From contig NZ_CP013417.1 of NCBI RefSeq assembly GCF_001524445.2, forward strand, positions 2,294,001-2,358,000: a stretch of 64,000 nucleotides of DNA. Direction: 5' to 3'. Under the pieces are notes generated by a model. The model ran no database searches. It saw only the letters and a list, made by a program, of their open reading frames with translations, and was not told the origin of the DNA. Below, piece after piece: positions 1 to 8,525 of the stretch (the stretch's first letter is position 1; every line of letters begins with the position of its first letter). Made by a program: the position numbers and the translations under genes. The DNA comes from Burkholderia savannae. Lineage in GTDB: Bacteria; Pseudomonadota; Gammaproteobacteria; Burkholderiales; Burkholderiaceae.

Positions 1-272
1 AACCAAACAGAATTATTCGACGAACAATTTCAAATATCCGAATCAATCGTACCAAAACGATCCTGAATCCACAGACGCCGACGCCACGCAAACGTTCGCG
101 CAACATTTCGCCTCACGCGATCGACGTCACGGCGAAATACGCAATCATAATTTTCTTTTATCAATAATGCTCGACTTCGTGATGCATATATCGTTTACCT
201 CTCGATAAAATATGACGATATGATGCGGGCTTTTTCCAATCGCTTATGGCGACATCATTCCGGAGAGCATGA
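1..272. other. Upstream region of MFS gene
   Basis: This stretch is AT-richer than the coding DNA to its right and contains no convincing reading frame on either strand. It must hold the promoter of the transporter gene. The only element I would name is a purine-rich ribosome binding site (CGGAGAG, about 261-267) directly before the GTG start at 273. No tRNA, repeat or clear operator is visible. Confidence 0.4.
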
Positions 273-1538
273 GTGAGCTGGTACAAAGAAATATCGCCCG
301 TTGAAAGACGTACATTCAAAGGATGTTTTTCCGGCTGGGCGCTCGACGGCGTCGACACGCAGATGTTCAGCCTCGTCATCCCCGCATTGCTGACGTCCTG
401 GGGCATCGGCAAGGGGCAGGCGGGCCTCATCGGCGGCGCGACGCTCGCCGCGGGTGCGATCGGCGGATTGCTCGCCGGCGCGATCGCCGATCGCTTCGGC
501 CGCGTGCGCGCGCTGCAGATCACCGTGTGCTGGTTCTCGCTGTTCACGTTCCTCAGCGCGTTCGCGCAGAACTTCGAGCAACTGCTGGTGCTGAAGGCGC
601 TGCAAGGGCTCGGCTTCGGCGGCGAATGGACGGCGGGTGCCGTGCTCCTGAGCGAGACGATGCGTGCGCGGCACCGCGGCAAGGCAATGGGGATCGTGCA
701 GAGCGCCTGGGGCTTCGGCTGGGGCGGCGCGGTGCTGCTCTATACGCTGATCTTTTCGTGGCTGCCGCCCGAATGGGCGTGGCGCGTGCTGTTCGCGATC
801 GGCGTGCTGCCCGCCCTGCTCGTGCTGTACATCCGGCGCGCCATTCCCGAGCCGCCGCGCGCCGACACGATCGCGTCGGCCGCCGACGCGGCGCCCGCGC
901 AACCGGCAACGAGCATCTTCGATCCGTCCGTGCTCAGGATGACGATCGTCGGCGGCCTGATCGGCGTCGGTGCGCACGGCGGCTATCACGCGATCACGAC
1001 CTGGCTGCCGACCTATCTGAAGACCGAGCGCCATCTGTCGGTGCTCGGCACGGGAGCGTATCTCGCCGTGATCATCGTCGCGTTCATCGTCGGGTGCATG
1101 ACGAGCGCGTACTTGCAGGACCGCATCGGCCGCCGCAAGAACCTGATGCTGTTCTCCGCCTGCTGCGTCGTGACGGTCAATCTGTACGTGCTGCTGCCGC
1201 TCGACAACCTCGCGATGCTGCTGCTCGGCTTTCCGCTCGGCTTCTTCGCTGCCGGCATCCCGGCCACGCTCGGCGCGCTCTTCAACGAGCTCTATCCGAG
1301 GAACGTGCGCGGTCGCGGCGTCGGCTTCTGCTACAACTTCGGCCGCGTCGCATCGGCGATCTTCCCCGTGCTCGTCGGGCACATGGGGACGTCGATGCCG
1401 CTCGGCCTCGCGCTCGGCATCGACGCGGGCATCGCTTACGGGCTCGTGTTCATCGCCGCCTGGTTCCTGCCCGAAACGCGCGCGCGCGATTTCCAGTCGC
1501 CGCAGCCCGACCCGCGCATCCGCGAAGCGGCGCTGTAG
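273..1538 (+). CDS. MFS transporter, aromatic acid/organic acid type
   Basis: This 421-residue protein is the size of a 12-helix major facilitator. An N-terminal cytoplasmic segment leads into helix 1, and the loop between helices 2 and 3 carries the family signature (GAIADRFGRVRA). A long charged loop near residues 190-215 (PEPPRADT, Ala-rich) separates the two six-helix halves. The N-terminus, with FSGWALDGVDTQMFSLVIP, is typical of the aromatic acid:H+ symporter branch that imports 4-hydroxybenzoate- or vanillate-like acids. The substrate is inferred, not shown. The GTG at 273 is chosen because it follows a CGGAGAG box; the overlapping ATG at 269 is in a dead frame. A catabolic amidohydrolase follows 44 bp downstream on the same strand, so the pair probably imports and then hydrolyses a lactone or aromatic acid. 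Confidence 0.85.
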   Translation: MSWYKEISPVERRTFKGCFSGWALDGVDTQMFSLVIPALLTSWGIGKGQAGLIGGATLAAGAIGGLLAGAIADRFGRVRALQITVCWFSLFTFLSAFAQNFEQLLVLKALQGLGFGGEWTAGAVLLSETMRARHRGKAMGIVQSAWGFGWGGAVLLYTLIFSWLPPEWAWRVLFAIGVLPALLVLYIRRAIPEPPRADTIASAADAAPAQPATSIFDPSVLRMTIVGGLIGVGAHGGYHAITTWLPTYLKTERHLSVLGTGAYLAVIIVAFIVGCMTSAYLQDRIGRRKNLMLFSACCVVTVNLYVLLPLDNLAMLLLGFPLGFFAAGIPATLGALFNELYPRNVRGRGVGFCYNFGRVASAIFPVLVGHMGTSMPLGLALGIDAGIAYGLVFIAAWFLPETRARDFQSPQPDPRIREAAL

Positions 1539-1582
1539 GAGCCGGCCGGCATGCCGGGCGCCCGTCATTTCGTGGGTTTTTC

Positions 1583-2527
1583 ATGGATCAGGCAAGCAAC
1601 GATCCGGCAGTCGAAACGACGGGCCGCACCTGCGCCACGCGCGCACGACACATGCGCGACACGCACGACGCGCGCGATCCGCTCGTCGATGCGTGGTACG
1701 GCGACGGCATCGCGCCGATCGAAGCCGTCGATTCGCACGCGCACGTGTTCCTGCGAAGCCTGCCGCGCATTCCGAGCGCGCGGCACTCGCCGGAATACGA
1801 CGCAACGCTCGAATCGTATGTCGCGCATCTGAACGCATCCGGCGTCACGCACGCGGTTCTCGTTCAGCCGAGCTTTCTCGGCACCGACAATCACTTCTTC
1901 GTCGACGTGCTGGCACGCTATCCGCAGCGCTTTCGCGGCGTCGCGGTCGTGAACCCGTGCATGGCCGAGGAGGAATTCGCGCGGCTCGAGGCGACCGACG
2001 TGGTCGGCATCCGCCTGAATCTCGTCGGCCTGCCGATTCCGGATTTCGCCGCGCCGCGGTGGCGCGCGCTGCTCGCGCGGGCGAACGCGCTCGATTGGCA
2101 TGTCGAAGTACATCGGCGCGCGGCGGATCTTCCCGCGATCATTCCCGCGTTGCTCGAACAGTCGTGCCGCGTCGTCGTCGACCATTTCGGGCGCCCGGCG
2201 CCGCATCTCGGCACGCGCGATCCCGGCTTCCGCTTCCTGCTGTCGATCGCCGGAACGGGGCAAGTCTGGGTCAAGCTGTCCGCCGCGTATCGCAACATCG
2301 AATCGGGCGACGGCGCCGCGTTCGGCACGCGCGCGGCGCGCGAGCTGCTCGGCGCGTTTGCGCCGAATCGCCTCGTGTGGGGCAGCGACTGGCCGCACAC
2401 GCAGCATCGCGACCGAACCGATTTCCGTGCGACGCGCTCGGCGCTCGACGACTGGGTTCCCGATCCGTCGCTCAGGCGCATCGTTCTCTGCGACTCGGCG
2501 CGCACGCTGTATCGTTTCGACAGCTAA
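1583..2527 (+). CDS. Amidohydrolase, LigI/2-pyrone-4,6-dicarboxylate hydrolase-like
   Basis: A 314-residue TIM-barrel amidohydrolase. The first-strand metal/base motif DSHAHVF lies at residues 50-56, HFGRP near 202 and WGSDWPH near 266-272. This is the arrangement of the amidohydrolase_2 family that includes 2-pyrone-4,6-dicarboxylate lactonase and sugar-lactone hydrolases. The final Asp in GSDWPH is the usual catalytic residue. These proteins open lactone rings in aromatic or sugar degradation in the cytoplasm. The first ~40 residues are low-complexity and Arg/Asp-rich, so translation may really start at the internal ATG (residue 24). The gene follows the MFS transporter with the same orientation and codon use, suggesting a small catabolic operon. 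Exact substrate unknown. Confidence 0.75.
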   Translation: MDQASNDPAVETTGRTCATRARHMRDTHDARDPLVDAWYGDGIAPIEAVDSHAHVFLRSLPRIPSARHSPEYDATLESYVAHLNASGVTHAVLVQPSFLGTDNHFFVDVLARYPQRFRGVAVVNPCMAEEEFARLEATDVVGIRLNLVGLPIPDFAAPRWRALLARANALDWHVEVHRRAADLPAIIPALLEQSCRVVVDHFGRPAPHLGTRDPGFRFLLSIAGTGQVWVKLSAAYRNIESGDGAAFGTRAARELLGAFAPNRLVWGSDWPHTQHRDRTDFRATRSALDDWVPDPSLRRIVLCDSARTLYRFDS

Positions 2528-3027
2528 ACGATTGCATTCGACGCATCCGCACACCGCATCCGCACATCGTTTCGCCGCGCTGCTCGCGCCGCCGATGTAT
2601 GTCGAAAATTTATGAATATCTCGGCTCCATCCGCTGGTTCGCGTTGATGCCGGCCATTAGAATTTCGCCATCCCAATGACGATCATCCGGCCCCTTGTCC
2701 GATGCGCTTCGCGCGCGAACGAATGTCGAGCCGACGCGCTTTCGCACGGACACCGGACATCGCCTGCGGATATCGATTTTTCACTCCGCACGCAGGCCGG
2801 GAAACGCATCGCCTGCTTGCGGAACGCCAACGCCTGACCGTGGAAGGCATCGCGATCGACGTCGAAACCCGTTCGCATTTTTTTCGTTTCAACCGCAGAT
2901 CGCCGCATCGGGCCGCGCTTCATTCCGATGGGCAATCGGCTAGTCGTCATTCGTCCAACACACCCATACATTTGCCGGCCGATACGGGACGCGATCGAAT
3001 CCCGACAGGCAAGGGAGCATTTTTTTG
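2528..3027. other. 500-bp gap upstream of H-NS gene
   Basis: No frame here has plausible codon use or a recognisable product. The DNA is mixed in composition, with A/T-rich patches near 2605-2625 and 2875-2890. It is probably the regulatory leader of the H-NS-like gene. An AAGGGAG ribosome binding site sits at about 3011-3017. I see no terminator for the amidohydrolase gene. Confidence 0.4.
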
Positions 3028-3309
3028 ATGGAAACTTACCTCGACCTTCTGGTAGAACGAGAAGCCCTGATGATCAAACTGGATGCGGCGCGCACGCAAG
3101 CACGAAGCGCGGCGCTGTCCGAAGTGAAGCGAATCGTCGAGGAATTCGAGCTCACGACGCAGGAAGTGTTCGGCCGTGCCGGCGCGTTGCGCCACCGCGG
3201 CAAACCCAAGCCGAAGTATCGCGACCCGAAGACCGGCGCGACGTGGACGGGCCGCGGCCGCCCGCCTTCGTGGATCGCCGGGAAGGATCGCGCCGCATTC
3301 GTCGTGTAA
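3028..3309 (+). CDS. H-NS family nucleoid-associated protein
   Basis: This 93-residue protein has a helical, charged N-terminal oligomerisation region (residues 1-45) and a C-terminal DNA-binding segment. The hallmark TWTGRGRPP lies at residues 72-80, with conserved PKYRDP upstream of it. This is the short H-NS (Bv3F/H-NS histone) type that Burkholderia carries in many copies, used to bind and silence AT-rich horizontally acquired DNA. The ATG at 3028 is preferred over the adjacent TTG at 3025; the AAGGGAG box lies about 10 bases upstream. A strong intrinsic terminator follows 70 bp after the stop, so the gene is probably monocistronic. The AT-rich T6SS effector array begins about 1.4 kb away, a natural target for such a protein, though that link is inferred. 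Confidence 0.9.
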   Translation: METYLDLLVEREALMIKLDAARTQARSAALSEVKRIVEEFELTTQEVFGRAGALRHRGKPKPKYRDPKTGATWTGRGRPPSWIAGKDRAAFVV

Positions 3310-3378
3310 CCGCGGCTTAATGCGGCCGCGCTCGACAACGTTTGCTCGCGTCGCTAGCGCCGCCGTTCTCCCGCCGCG

Positions 3379-3421
3379 AAAAGCCCACACCGCTCGTTCG
3401 TTCGAGCCGTGTGGGCTTTTT
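3379..3421 (+). terminator. Rho-independent terminator of H-NS gene
   Basis: A perfect 12-bp inverted repeat (AAAAGCCCACAC at 3379-3390, GTGTGGGCTTTT at 3409-3420) encloses an 18-nt loop that can pair further. It ends in a run of T, and the symmetric A-run lets it work in both directions. Confidence 0.9.
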
Positions 3422-3776
3422 CATTGGGGCCGGGCGCCAGCCGCGCGAAACACGATACGCCGCCGACGCGTTCGCCGGTTGCGGTCGGAAACCGCGTGCG
3501 AAGAAGGCAGAAAGACGATCTCGCCGTCGTGCGACCGCGAGAATCACGGCCGTCGAAGCCGATGCCCGAATGACCGGGCAACGCCGACCGCAAATCGTGC
3601 TTGGCCGAGCATGCTTCATGGTGAAGACGCGCGGCGACATGCGACGGAACATGTATCACTTGCCGCGCCGCAGCCATGCGGCATGCTGCGGCACGAAACC
3701 GAGCAACAAGCAGCGAGCGCGCTTGCCGTCGTGCCGCCCGCGATGCGCGGCTGCATCCGTCGGTCGCGTCCGTCGC
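3422..3776. other. Gap without a recognisable gene
   Basis: Reading frames cross this stretch on both strands, but their products are Arg-rich and lack any family signature. I treat it as intergenic DNA between convergent genes. Confidence 0.4.
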
Positions 3777-4079
3777 TCAGAATGCCGGATGACACTCGAA
3801 CGCGAGTTGCGCGTGCCCTTGCGGCCCGCTTCCATGATCAACGGATTCGCGCTTCACGCTCGCTTGCATCCCGCGCTGCGCGCAGTAGCTCGTCGCTTCG
3901 TTGACGGCCCGCTCGTGCGCACCCGCCCACGACAGCAGAATGCCGCGCGAGCTCGAATCGACGGTGTAGACGTTCGGCTTCTCGGTTGCGCTGATGTCGG
4001 ACGCGCTTGAACATGCGGCCAGCAGCAGCGCGCTGACCACGATCGATAGGGACGACGATTTGAGAACGCGGAGTTTCAA
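3777..4079 (-). CDS. Small lipoprotein of unknown function
   Basis: A lipoprotein signal peptide is clear: a Lys/Arg-containing n-region (KLRVLK), a hydrophobic core and the lipobox LLAAC, with Cys at about residue 23. The mature part of about 77 residues contains two further cysteines (SYCAQ and FECHP) that could form a disulfide, and ends FECHPAF. I choose the TTG at 4079 because it places the basic residues directly at the N-terminus. The frame stays open to 4166, but a longer protein would bury the signal peptide. I do not recognise the family. Small Cys-containing lipoproteins of this kind occur widely in Burkholderia as hypothetical proteins. No operon partner is visible. Confidence 0.6.
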   Translation of the reverse strand: MKLRVLKSSSLSIVVSALLLAACSSASDISATEKPNVYTVDSSSRGILLSWAGAHERAVNEATSYCAQRGMQASVKRESVDHGSGPQGHAQLAFECHPAF

Positions 4080-4399
4080 TTTTGACGGCGCGCTCTTCGA
4101 GCACACTGAGAACAACGGGACACGCGAAAGTATGCCCGGCTCCGCGCGATAGATCATTCCCGTCACGCTTAACAGTCCGTTTCGCTAATGCAAACAATGG
4201 CACGTGTGCGAAGCGCTTCGCCCGCGCTTTCGGGTTGCTGGCTGCGCGATAGGCGGCGATGCCGGACTGCGCATCCGACCCTCGTCGATCGTCCGCCATC
4301 CGAAGCAATGAACGCGCGTTGAATTCGCGTCGGGCATCCGCCGCGCGACGCACGTGCGACGATGTCGCCCCGAGATGCGAAACCGGCCTGCCCTCGGTT

Positions 4400-4550
4400 T
4401 TAGTCCGGACTGTAGTTAGAGTCAGAGGTTAAAAACTGCTGCTTCTCATCGTACGCCTGGGCGAACTGCGCAGGCGTCAGATAGCCAAGCGAACTATGAG
4501 GCCGCTCGGCGTTGTACTCGGTACGCCATTCATCAATCAGCCCCTTGGCG
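4400..4550 (-). mobile_element. 3' remnant of an IS3-family transposase (OrfB)
   Basis: Translated on the minus strand, this fragment reads LIDEWRTEYNAERPHSSLGY and continues LTPAQFAQAYDE to a TAA at 4400-4402. This is the extreme C-terminus of an IS3-family OrfB integrase, with the catalytic-domain tail RPHSSLGYLTP. Only about 50 codons remain. The fragment is fused near 4550 to the truncated coding sequence of an immunity-type gene, so the element or a deletion next to it cut that gene. No intact terminal repeat or target duplication is recognisable. Confidence 0.85.
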
Positions 4551-4552
4551 CG

Positions 4553-4737
4553 GAGTCTTTTGTCCCCGCCAGAGAAGCCAAATCGACCGCGCCGCCCGAA
4601 CCGGCCAACGCCGACGCCACGGCCGTCAGCCCAGCGGCTGAACGGTCCAAATCACTCAACAGAAAATCTCCAGCCGCTCGCTCCTTTCGTAAATTTTCCA
4701 ATACTCCACGCAATACCACTGCACAATTCGTATCCAT
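4553..4737 (-). pseudogene. Truncated two-TM T6SS immunity-family gene
   Basis: The first ~60 codons match the N-termini of the full-length paralogues at 5105-5824, 6544-7257 and 10016-10735: MDTNCAVVLRGVLENLRKER, then GDFLLSDLDRSAAGLTAV and ASLAGTK. The frame then enters IS3-derived DNA and stops after a few foreign residues (DSAPRG). Both transmembrane segments are lost. It sits 12 bp downstream of a decayed effector C-terminus, the same effector-then-immunity order as in the intact pair at 10016-13767. Confidence 0.85.
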
Positions 4738-4749
4738 ATATCATCAGTC

Positions 4750-5003
4750 ATCCATGCGATTTTTCCTCTTCCTCACCAGAATTGACCTCACCTTTAAACC
4801 CAACAGCCACCAGACCCTTATCGAAAGTCTCATACTTTTTAAATCGCCATTATTTTTATATTTTTTACAATCAAAAACAGAGTTTTTATTGCACTCCGAA
4901 TATCATCATTCAAAAATACAAAATAACAACTTGAAGCTCGATAATGGCAACTTGGATTTGCCAGTTAGCCATAATCAGTAGACCTCCGCCCACTACCATT
5001 CCA
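4750..5003 (-). pseudogene. Decayed C-terminus of the pore-forming effector
   Basis: Scattered over two frames on the minus strand are residues matching the last ~85 residues of the intact effector. They include MVVGGGLLIMANWQIQVAII, then KYETFDKGLVAVGFKGEV, then EEEKSHG and stop. Stop codons and at least two frame changes interrupt it. It is AT-rich. At its upstream edge (~5003) it is joined directly to the N-terminal part of an immunity-type gene, so an effector/immunity pair was collapsed by deletion. Confidence 0.8.
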
Positions 5004-5090
5004 GGTCGCTCAGCAAGAAATCTCCGATCACCCGATCCTTATGAAAATTTTCAGTGTCCCGCGCAACACGACCAGTCGGCCCATATCCAT
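5004..5090 (-). pseudogene. N-terminal scrap of an immunity-family gene
   Basis: Minus-strand translation gives MDMGRLVVLRGTLK. After a one-base frame change near ACTGAAAA it continues NFHKDRVIGDFLLSDLE, matching residues 1-31 of the paralogues. It ends abruptly at the junction with the effector remnant. Confidence 0.75.
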
Positions 5091-5104
5091 GTCCTTCCCG
5101 CATT

Positions 5105-5824
5105 TCAGTACTTGAAGTACAAAATCCCCAGGCCAGGTTTACCTTCTGCTTTCCTTGCGTCCCTACTTCTAGCGGGCAAATCAATCGTTTTTGCATCGCG
5201 CCATCCTAAAGCCTGAAAAATCCCCTCAGCCATATTGACAAACGGCATGAATTTTCTTGAAATACTAAATGCGATAATGGCATATATCACGAAACTAATT
5301 ATGCCACCATCGCCCATTAATCCAACAAAAGCGCGCCAATCGCTGTCATGATTCACCCAGAAAATCACACCCATAACGCAGCAAGAAGCCAAAAATATGC
5401 CCCCAAAAATCCAAACAAACCATTTCAGAGTATTTATATAATGTGCGATCCGGCCACGCGAACAATGTGGATATAAAGCGATAATTCGATCACGCGGCTT
5501 GAGCATCGCGAATGCTCGATACGTACCATCTCGCAATAATTCCGCCACAACATCTACTTCGTCTCCATTATTGAAAGGGGACCACATCAACCATCCCGAT
5601 ATCTTTTTCCCGTCCAGCTCGAACTGAATTCTGTCGGCCTCTTCTTTCGTCCCCGCCAGGGCTGCTAGCCCGATGGCACCGCCAGAACCAACCAACGCCG
5701 CAGCCACTGCAGTCAGTCCGGCTGCCGAACGATCGGAATCGTCCAACAGAAAATCCCCCGTCGTTCTCTGCTTACTGAATTTCTCTATCGTCCCATGCAG
5801 AATCACTGCTCGATCGCAGTTCAT
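5105..5824 (-). CDS. Two-TM membrane protein, putative T6SS immunity protein (copy 1)
   Basis: A 239-residue paralogue of the protein directly behind the intact pore-forming effector. Visible parts are an N-terminal MNCDRAVILHG segment, a Gly/Ala-rich hydrophobic stretch (about 37-58), a soluble beta-rich part with GWLMWSPFNNGDEVDVVAE, the conserved ALYPHCSRGR near 117-125, two membrane helices (about 134-157 and 167-186), and a basic tail ending GKPGLGILYFKY. I start at the ATG at 5824 because it aligns with all paralogues; an ATG six bases earlier is possible. A membrane location fits immunity against an inner-membrane pore former, but this function is inferred from position. The upstream DNA retains only a trace of effector C-terminus, so this is probably an orphan immunity gene. 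Confidence 0.75.
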   Translation of the reverse strand: MNCDRAVILHGTIEKFSKQRTTGDFLLDDSDRSAAGLTAVAAALVGSGGAIGLAALAGTKEEADRIQFELDGKKISGWLMWSPFNNGDEVDVVAELLRDGTYRAFAMLKPRDRIIALYPHCSRGRIAHYINTLKWFVWIFGGIFLASCCVMGVIFWVNHDSDWRAFVGLMGDGGIISFVIYAIIAFSISRKFMPFVNMAEGIFQALGWRDAKTIDLPARSRDARKAEGKPGLGILYFKY

Positions 5825-5830
5825 GTACAT

Positions 5831-6543
5831 TGCCCTCTCTTTTCATCGTCTCCTCGAACTTGAGGCCAACCGTCGGCGCGACCTTCGAGGAAACAAAACC
5901 TTGTCGATCTGGCATGTCCGATCGACGTGCGCACAAGCAGAATTTCCGGATATCCAATGTCAACGATGAAACTTGCTCGAACCTTCGATCAACCTCAGCA
6001 TGAGCCGTGCCATCTAGTCTTTGACGCTGTTCGCCGCAACGGAAACACACGCGAAACGCCATTGACTGTCGACGACGCCATCCTCGAATGAATAGATAAC
6101 ATTTTGCCAACGCACTTTTCGCTCGCAGGCGACGATTGCCACCGCCATGGGCACTACCGCGCACATCGATCGCGAGGTTCTCTTTCCGACTACGCTCGCT
6201 GCGCTACTCTTTCGGCCATTTGCGCAAGCCCCTCCTTTTCCTGTGCGCGCTCCATGAAGCCCAGAACCGTCACCGCGAATTCGCCGATCGACGCGGGAAT
6301 ACAGCAGACGTTCGGATCGTTTGGTCCAACCTGGCATTCGGCCTCGATCTCTGGCGGGAACTGCGGCTCCTGGCACGTCTTGTTATGTTGTCCTTCGCGC
6401 GGCAGCTCGCTCATCGGTCTATGCGCATCGAGCCCATAGTTCCACAAGAAGCGATTGCATCCAGCCCATGTGCATAGCCCCTCGCGGCATCCAGCGCAAT
6501 TTCTCGCCCCCACTCATATCGCGCCAACCAAGCTTCTCGATTA
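5831..6543 (-). pseudogene. Unrecognised decayed coding segment between immunity copies
   Basis: This 0.7-kb block separates two immunity paralogues where an effector C-terminus would be expected. Just before the next gene (about 5850-5910), the minus strand reads KVAPTVGLKFEETMKRE. This resembles the effector ending ALVAVGFKAEETVETGKAKQ and is probably a trace of it. Further upstream a 107-residue frame (6190-6513) is Cys-rich, with CNRFLWNYGLDAHRP and CCIPASIGEF. An overlapping frame carries ARYEWGREIALDAARGYAHG. Neither is intact and I recognise no family. It could be the toxin end of a different, displaced effector. Confidence 0.5.
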
Positions 6544-7257
6544 TCAATATCTAAAATACAGAACCCCCAACCCAGGCTTCCCTTCCTTTTTCCTTGCCAT
6601 CTTGCTTCTAGCCGGCAAATCAATCTTCGCCGCGTCTCGCCATCCTAAAACATGAAAAATTTGCTCAGCCATGTTGGCGAATGGCAAAAATCTTCTGGCC
6701 ATGCTGTAGGCGATAACTCCATAAACAAAAAATTCCCCCAACCCGCCACCGATCAGTGCAATAAAAAACTCTCGCCAGATCCCCTCTCCCCAAAATGTTG
6801 CCAGCATCACAAAAAAATAGATAAGGAACACAATGAGGAATCCCCGCATAAACCACTTGAAAGAGTTCTTAAAGTGCGCACTCTTCCCACGCGAACAGTG
6901 CGGATACAGAGCAATCGTGTGGTCCGACGGTCGAAGAATCGCAAAAGCACGATAGGTTCCATCTTTCAAAGGTTCCGCCACCACTTCCACTTCCTCGTCG
7001 TCCTGAAAGGGCGACCACATCAACCAGCCCGTAAAAAATTTTCCGTCCAACTCAAATTGAACCTTGTCCGCTTCCTCCTTGGTGCCCGCCAATGACGCCC
7101 AGCCGATTGCTCCACCCGAACCGACCAGCGCCGACGCCACCGCGGTAAGCCCCGCCGCCGATCGATCCATGTCACTCAACAGAAAATCCACCGCAACTCT
7201 ATTTTTTTTGAAATTCTTCAACCTTCCCTTTAACACTACAGCTCGATCGATATCCAT
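6544..7257 (-). CDS. Two-TM membrane protein, putative T6SS immunity protein (copy 2)
   Basis: A 237-residue paralogue with the family layout: MDIDRAVVLKG start, Ala/Gly-rich hydrophobic stretch, GWLMWSPFQDDEEVEVVAE, ALYPHCSRGK, two membrane helices (one Phe/Ile-rich with FLIYFFVMLATF, one in GGGLGEFFVYGVIAYS) and a C-terminal GKPGLGVLYFRY. The start at 7257 is set by alignment with the paralogues and by a GAGAGAA box before it. The frame stays open for 34 further codons upstream, but their sequence is unlike the family. No effector remnant remains in the 111 bp separating it from the next copy, so it looks like an orphan immunity gene. Codon use is AT-richer than in the neighbouring VgrG genes. 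Confidence 0.75.
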   Translation of the reverse strand: MDIDRAVVLKGRLKNFKKNRVAVDFLLSDMDRSAAGLTAVASALVGSGGAIGWASLAGTKEEADKVQFELDGKFFTGWLMWSPFQDDEEVEVVAEPLKDGTYRAFAILRPSDHTIALYPHCSRGKSAHFKNSFKWFMRGFLIVFLIYFFVMLATFWGEGIWREFFIALIGGGLGEFFVYGVIAYSMARRFLPFANMAEQIFHVLGWRDAAKIDLPARSKMARKKEGKPGLGVLYFRY

Positions 7258-7368
7258 ATTTCGTTCTCTCACGCCCTTCACCACGACAGCTCCACACAAC
7301 CTCCGTCTCCAACGCGGCTGTACCTCATGAACGAGCACATAGAATTCAATCAAACTCACAAACTTTCA

Positions 7369-8087
7369 CTAATACTTGAAATATAGCTTTCCCAACCCAG
7401 GCCGCCCCTCCACTCGCCGCGCGACTTTACTTCTTCCCGGGAGATCAATTTGACTCACCCCCTTCCACCCCAAAACCTCAAAAATCCCCTCTGCCATATT
7501 AACAAATAGCATAAATTTTCTAGCAATATTAACCGCAATAATTCCATACACAACAAACAGCCCCCCGATATCATTGCAATCAACTCAAGGACACCCAGCC
7601 AATCACCGTACCCTCTCACAAAAAACACAGCCGACAAAAGGCTTCCAAGCGTTATCACAATAAATATAAAAAACAGCATGAATAATTTCACAGCATTTTT
7701 GAAAAACGCCCACCGCCCTCGCGAACAGTGTGGATATAACGCAATCGTTCGGTCAGATGGTCGAAGTATGGCAAATGCTCGATACATTCCATCCCTCAAT
7801 GGCTCAGCCACCACCTCTACCTCATCGCCGTTTTGGAATGGAGACCACATTAACCAGCCGGCAACCTGCTTTCCGTCGATTTCGAATTGAACCTTGTCAG
7901 CCTCTTCTTTTGTGCCCGCCAGAGATGCCAGTCCGACTGCTCCTCCCGAGCCAGCCAACGCCGACGCTACGGCCGTCAACCCAGCAGCTGAGCGCTCCAA
8001 GTCGCTCAATAGAAAGTCTCCGGTGGCCCGTTCCTTATGAAAATTCTCCAGTACTCCACGCAACACGACTGCACGACTAGTATCCAT
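7369..8087 (-). pseudogene. Two-TM immunity-family gene with G-tract frameshift (copy 3)
   Basis: The first ~185 codons are intact: MDTSRAVVLRGVLENFHKER, GWLMWSPFQNGDEVEVVAE, ALYPHCSRGR and the first membrane helix. At a run of six G (minus strand; C-run near 7561-7566) the frame changes. The family C-terminus continues one frame over as YGIIAVNIARKFMLFVNMAE and ends RPGLGKLYFKY at 7369. A seventh G would restore one continuous protein of the usual ~239 residues. The gene is therefore a one-base frameshift mutant, a phase-variable gene, or carries a sequencing error in a homopolymer. It follows an effector remnant by 11 bp. Confidence 0.8.
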
Positions 8088-8098
8088 ATATCGATCAC

Positions 8099-8487
8099 TT
8101 ATCCATGCGACTTTGCTTCTTCCGCGCCAGAAGTAGCATCATCTTTGAATCCAATAGCCACCAGAGCCTTATCGAATGCCTCATCCTGTTTTTTTAAGTC
8201 ATCGTTATTTTTATATTTTTTACCTACCCCAAAAACAGAATCATTTAATGAATTCTGCAAATCATCATTCCCAAAATACCAAATAACAACTTGGATCGCA
8301 ACAATAGCAACCTGGACTTGCCAACTGGCCATATACAGCAGCCCTCTACCCAACACCATGGCTCCAACACGCTCAGCCGCGACGGTTGCGACCCTCTCCC
8401 CGGCCGCTATTGCCACCTTGCGTGCAGTTGCGTCAGCGATGCCTTGGCCAATCCGATCAAGAATAACGATACGAATCTGCCGCCCGG
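8099..8487 (-). pseudogene. C-terminal remnant of pore-forming effector, cut by IS256
   Basis: About 130 codons match the C-terminus of the intact effector. They run from RQIRIVILDRIGQGIADAT through LLYMASWQVQVAIVAIQVVIW (last membrane helix) to GFKDDATSGAEEAKSHG and stop at 8099. The reading frame is still open. The upstream border coincides with the left end of the IS256-family element. The rest of the effector is missing apart from an ~80-bp scrap on the far side of the element, so the gene is dead. Confidence 0.9.
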
Positions 8488-8490
8488 GGG

Positions 8491-8515
8491 GAGTCAGAAT
8501 TTCCGTGTTCAAGGC
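8491..8515. repeat. IS256-family left terminal inverted repeat
   Basis: GAGTCAGAATTTCCGTGTTC followed by AAGGC. It pairs with the inverse complement of 9786-9810, with five mismatches in the outer half. Confidence 0.75.
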
Positions 8516-8525
8516 GGATTGAGAT

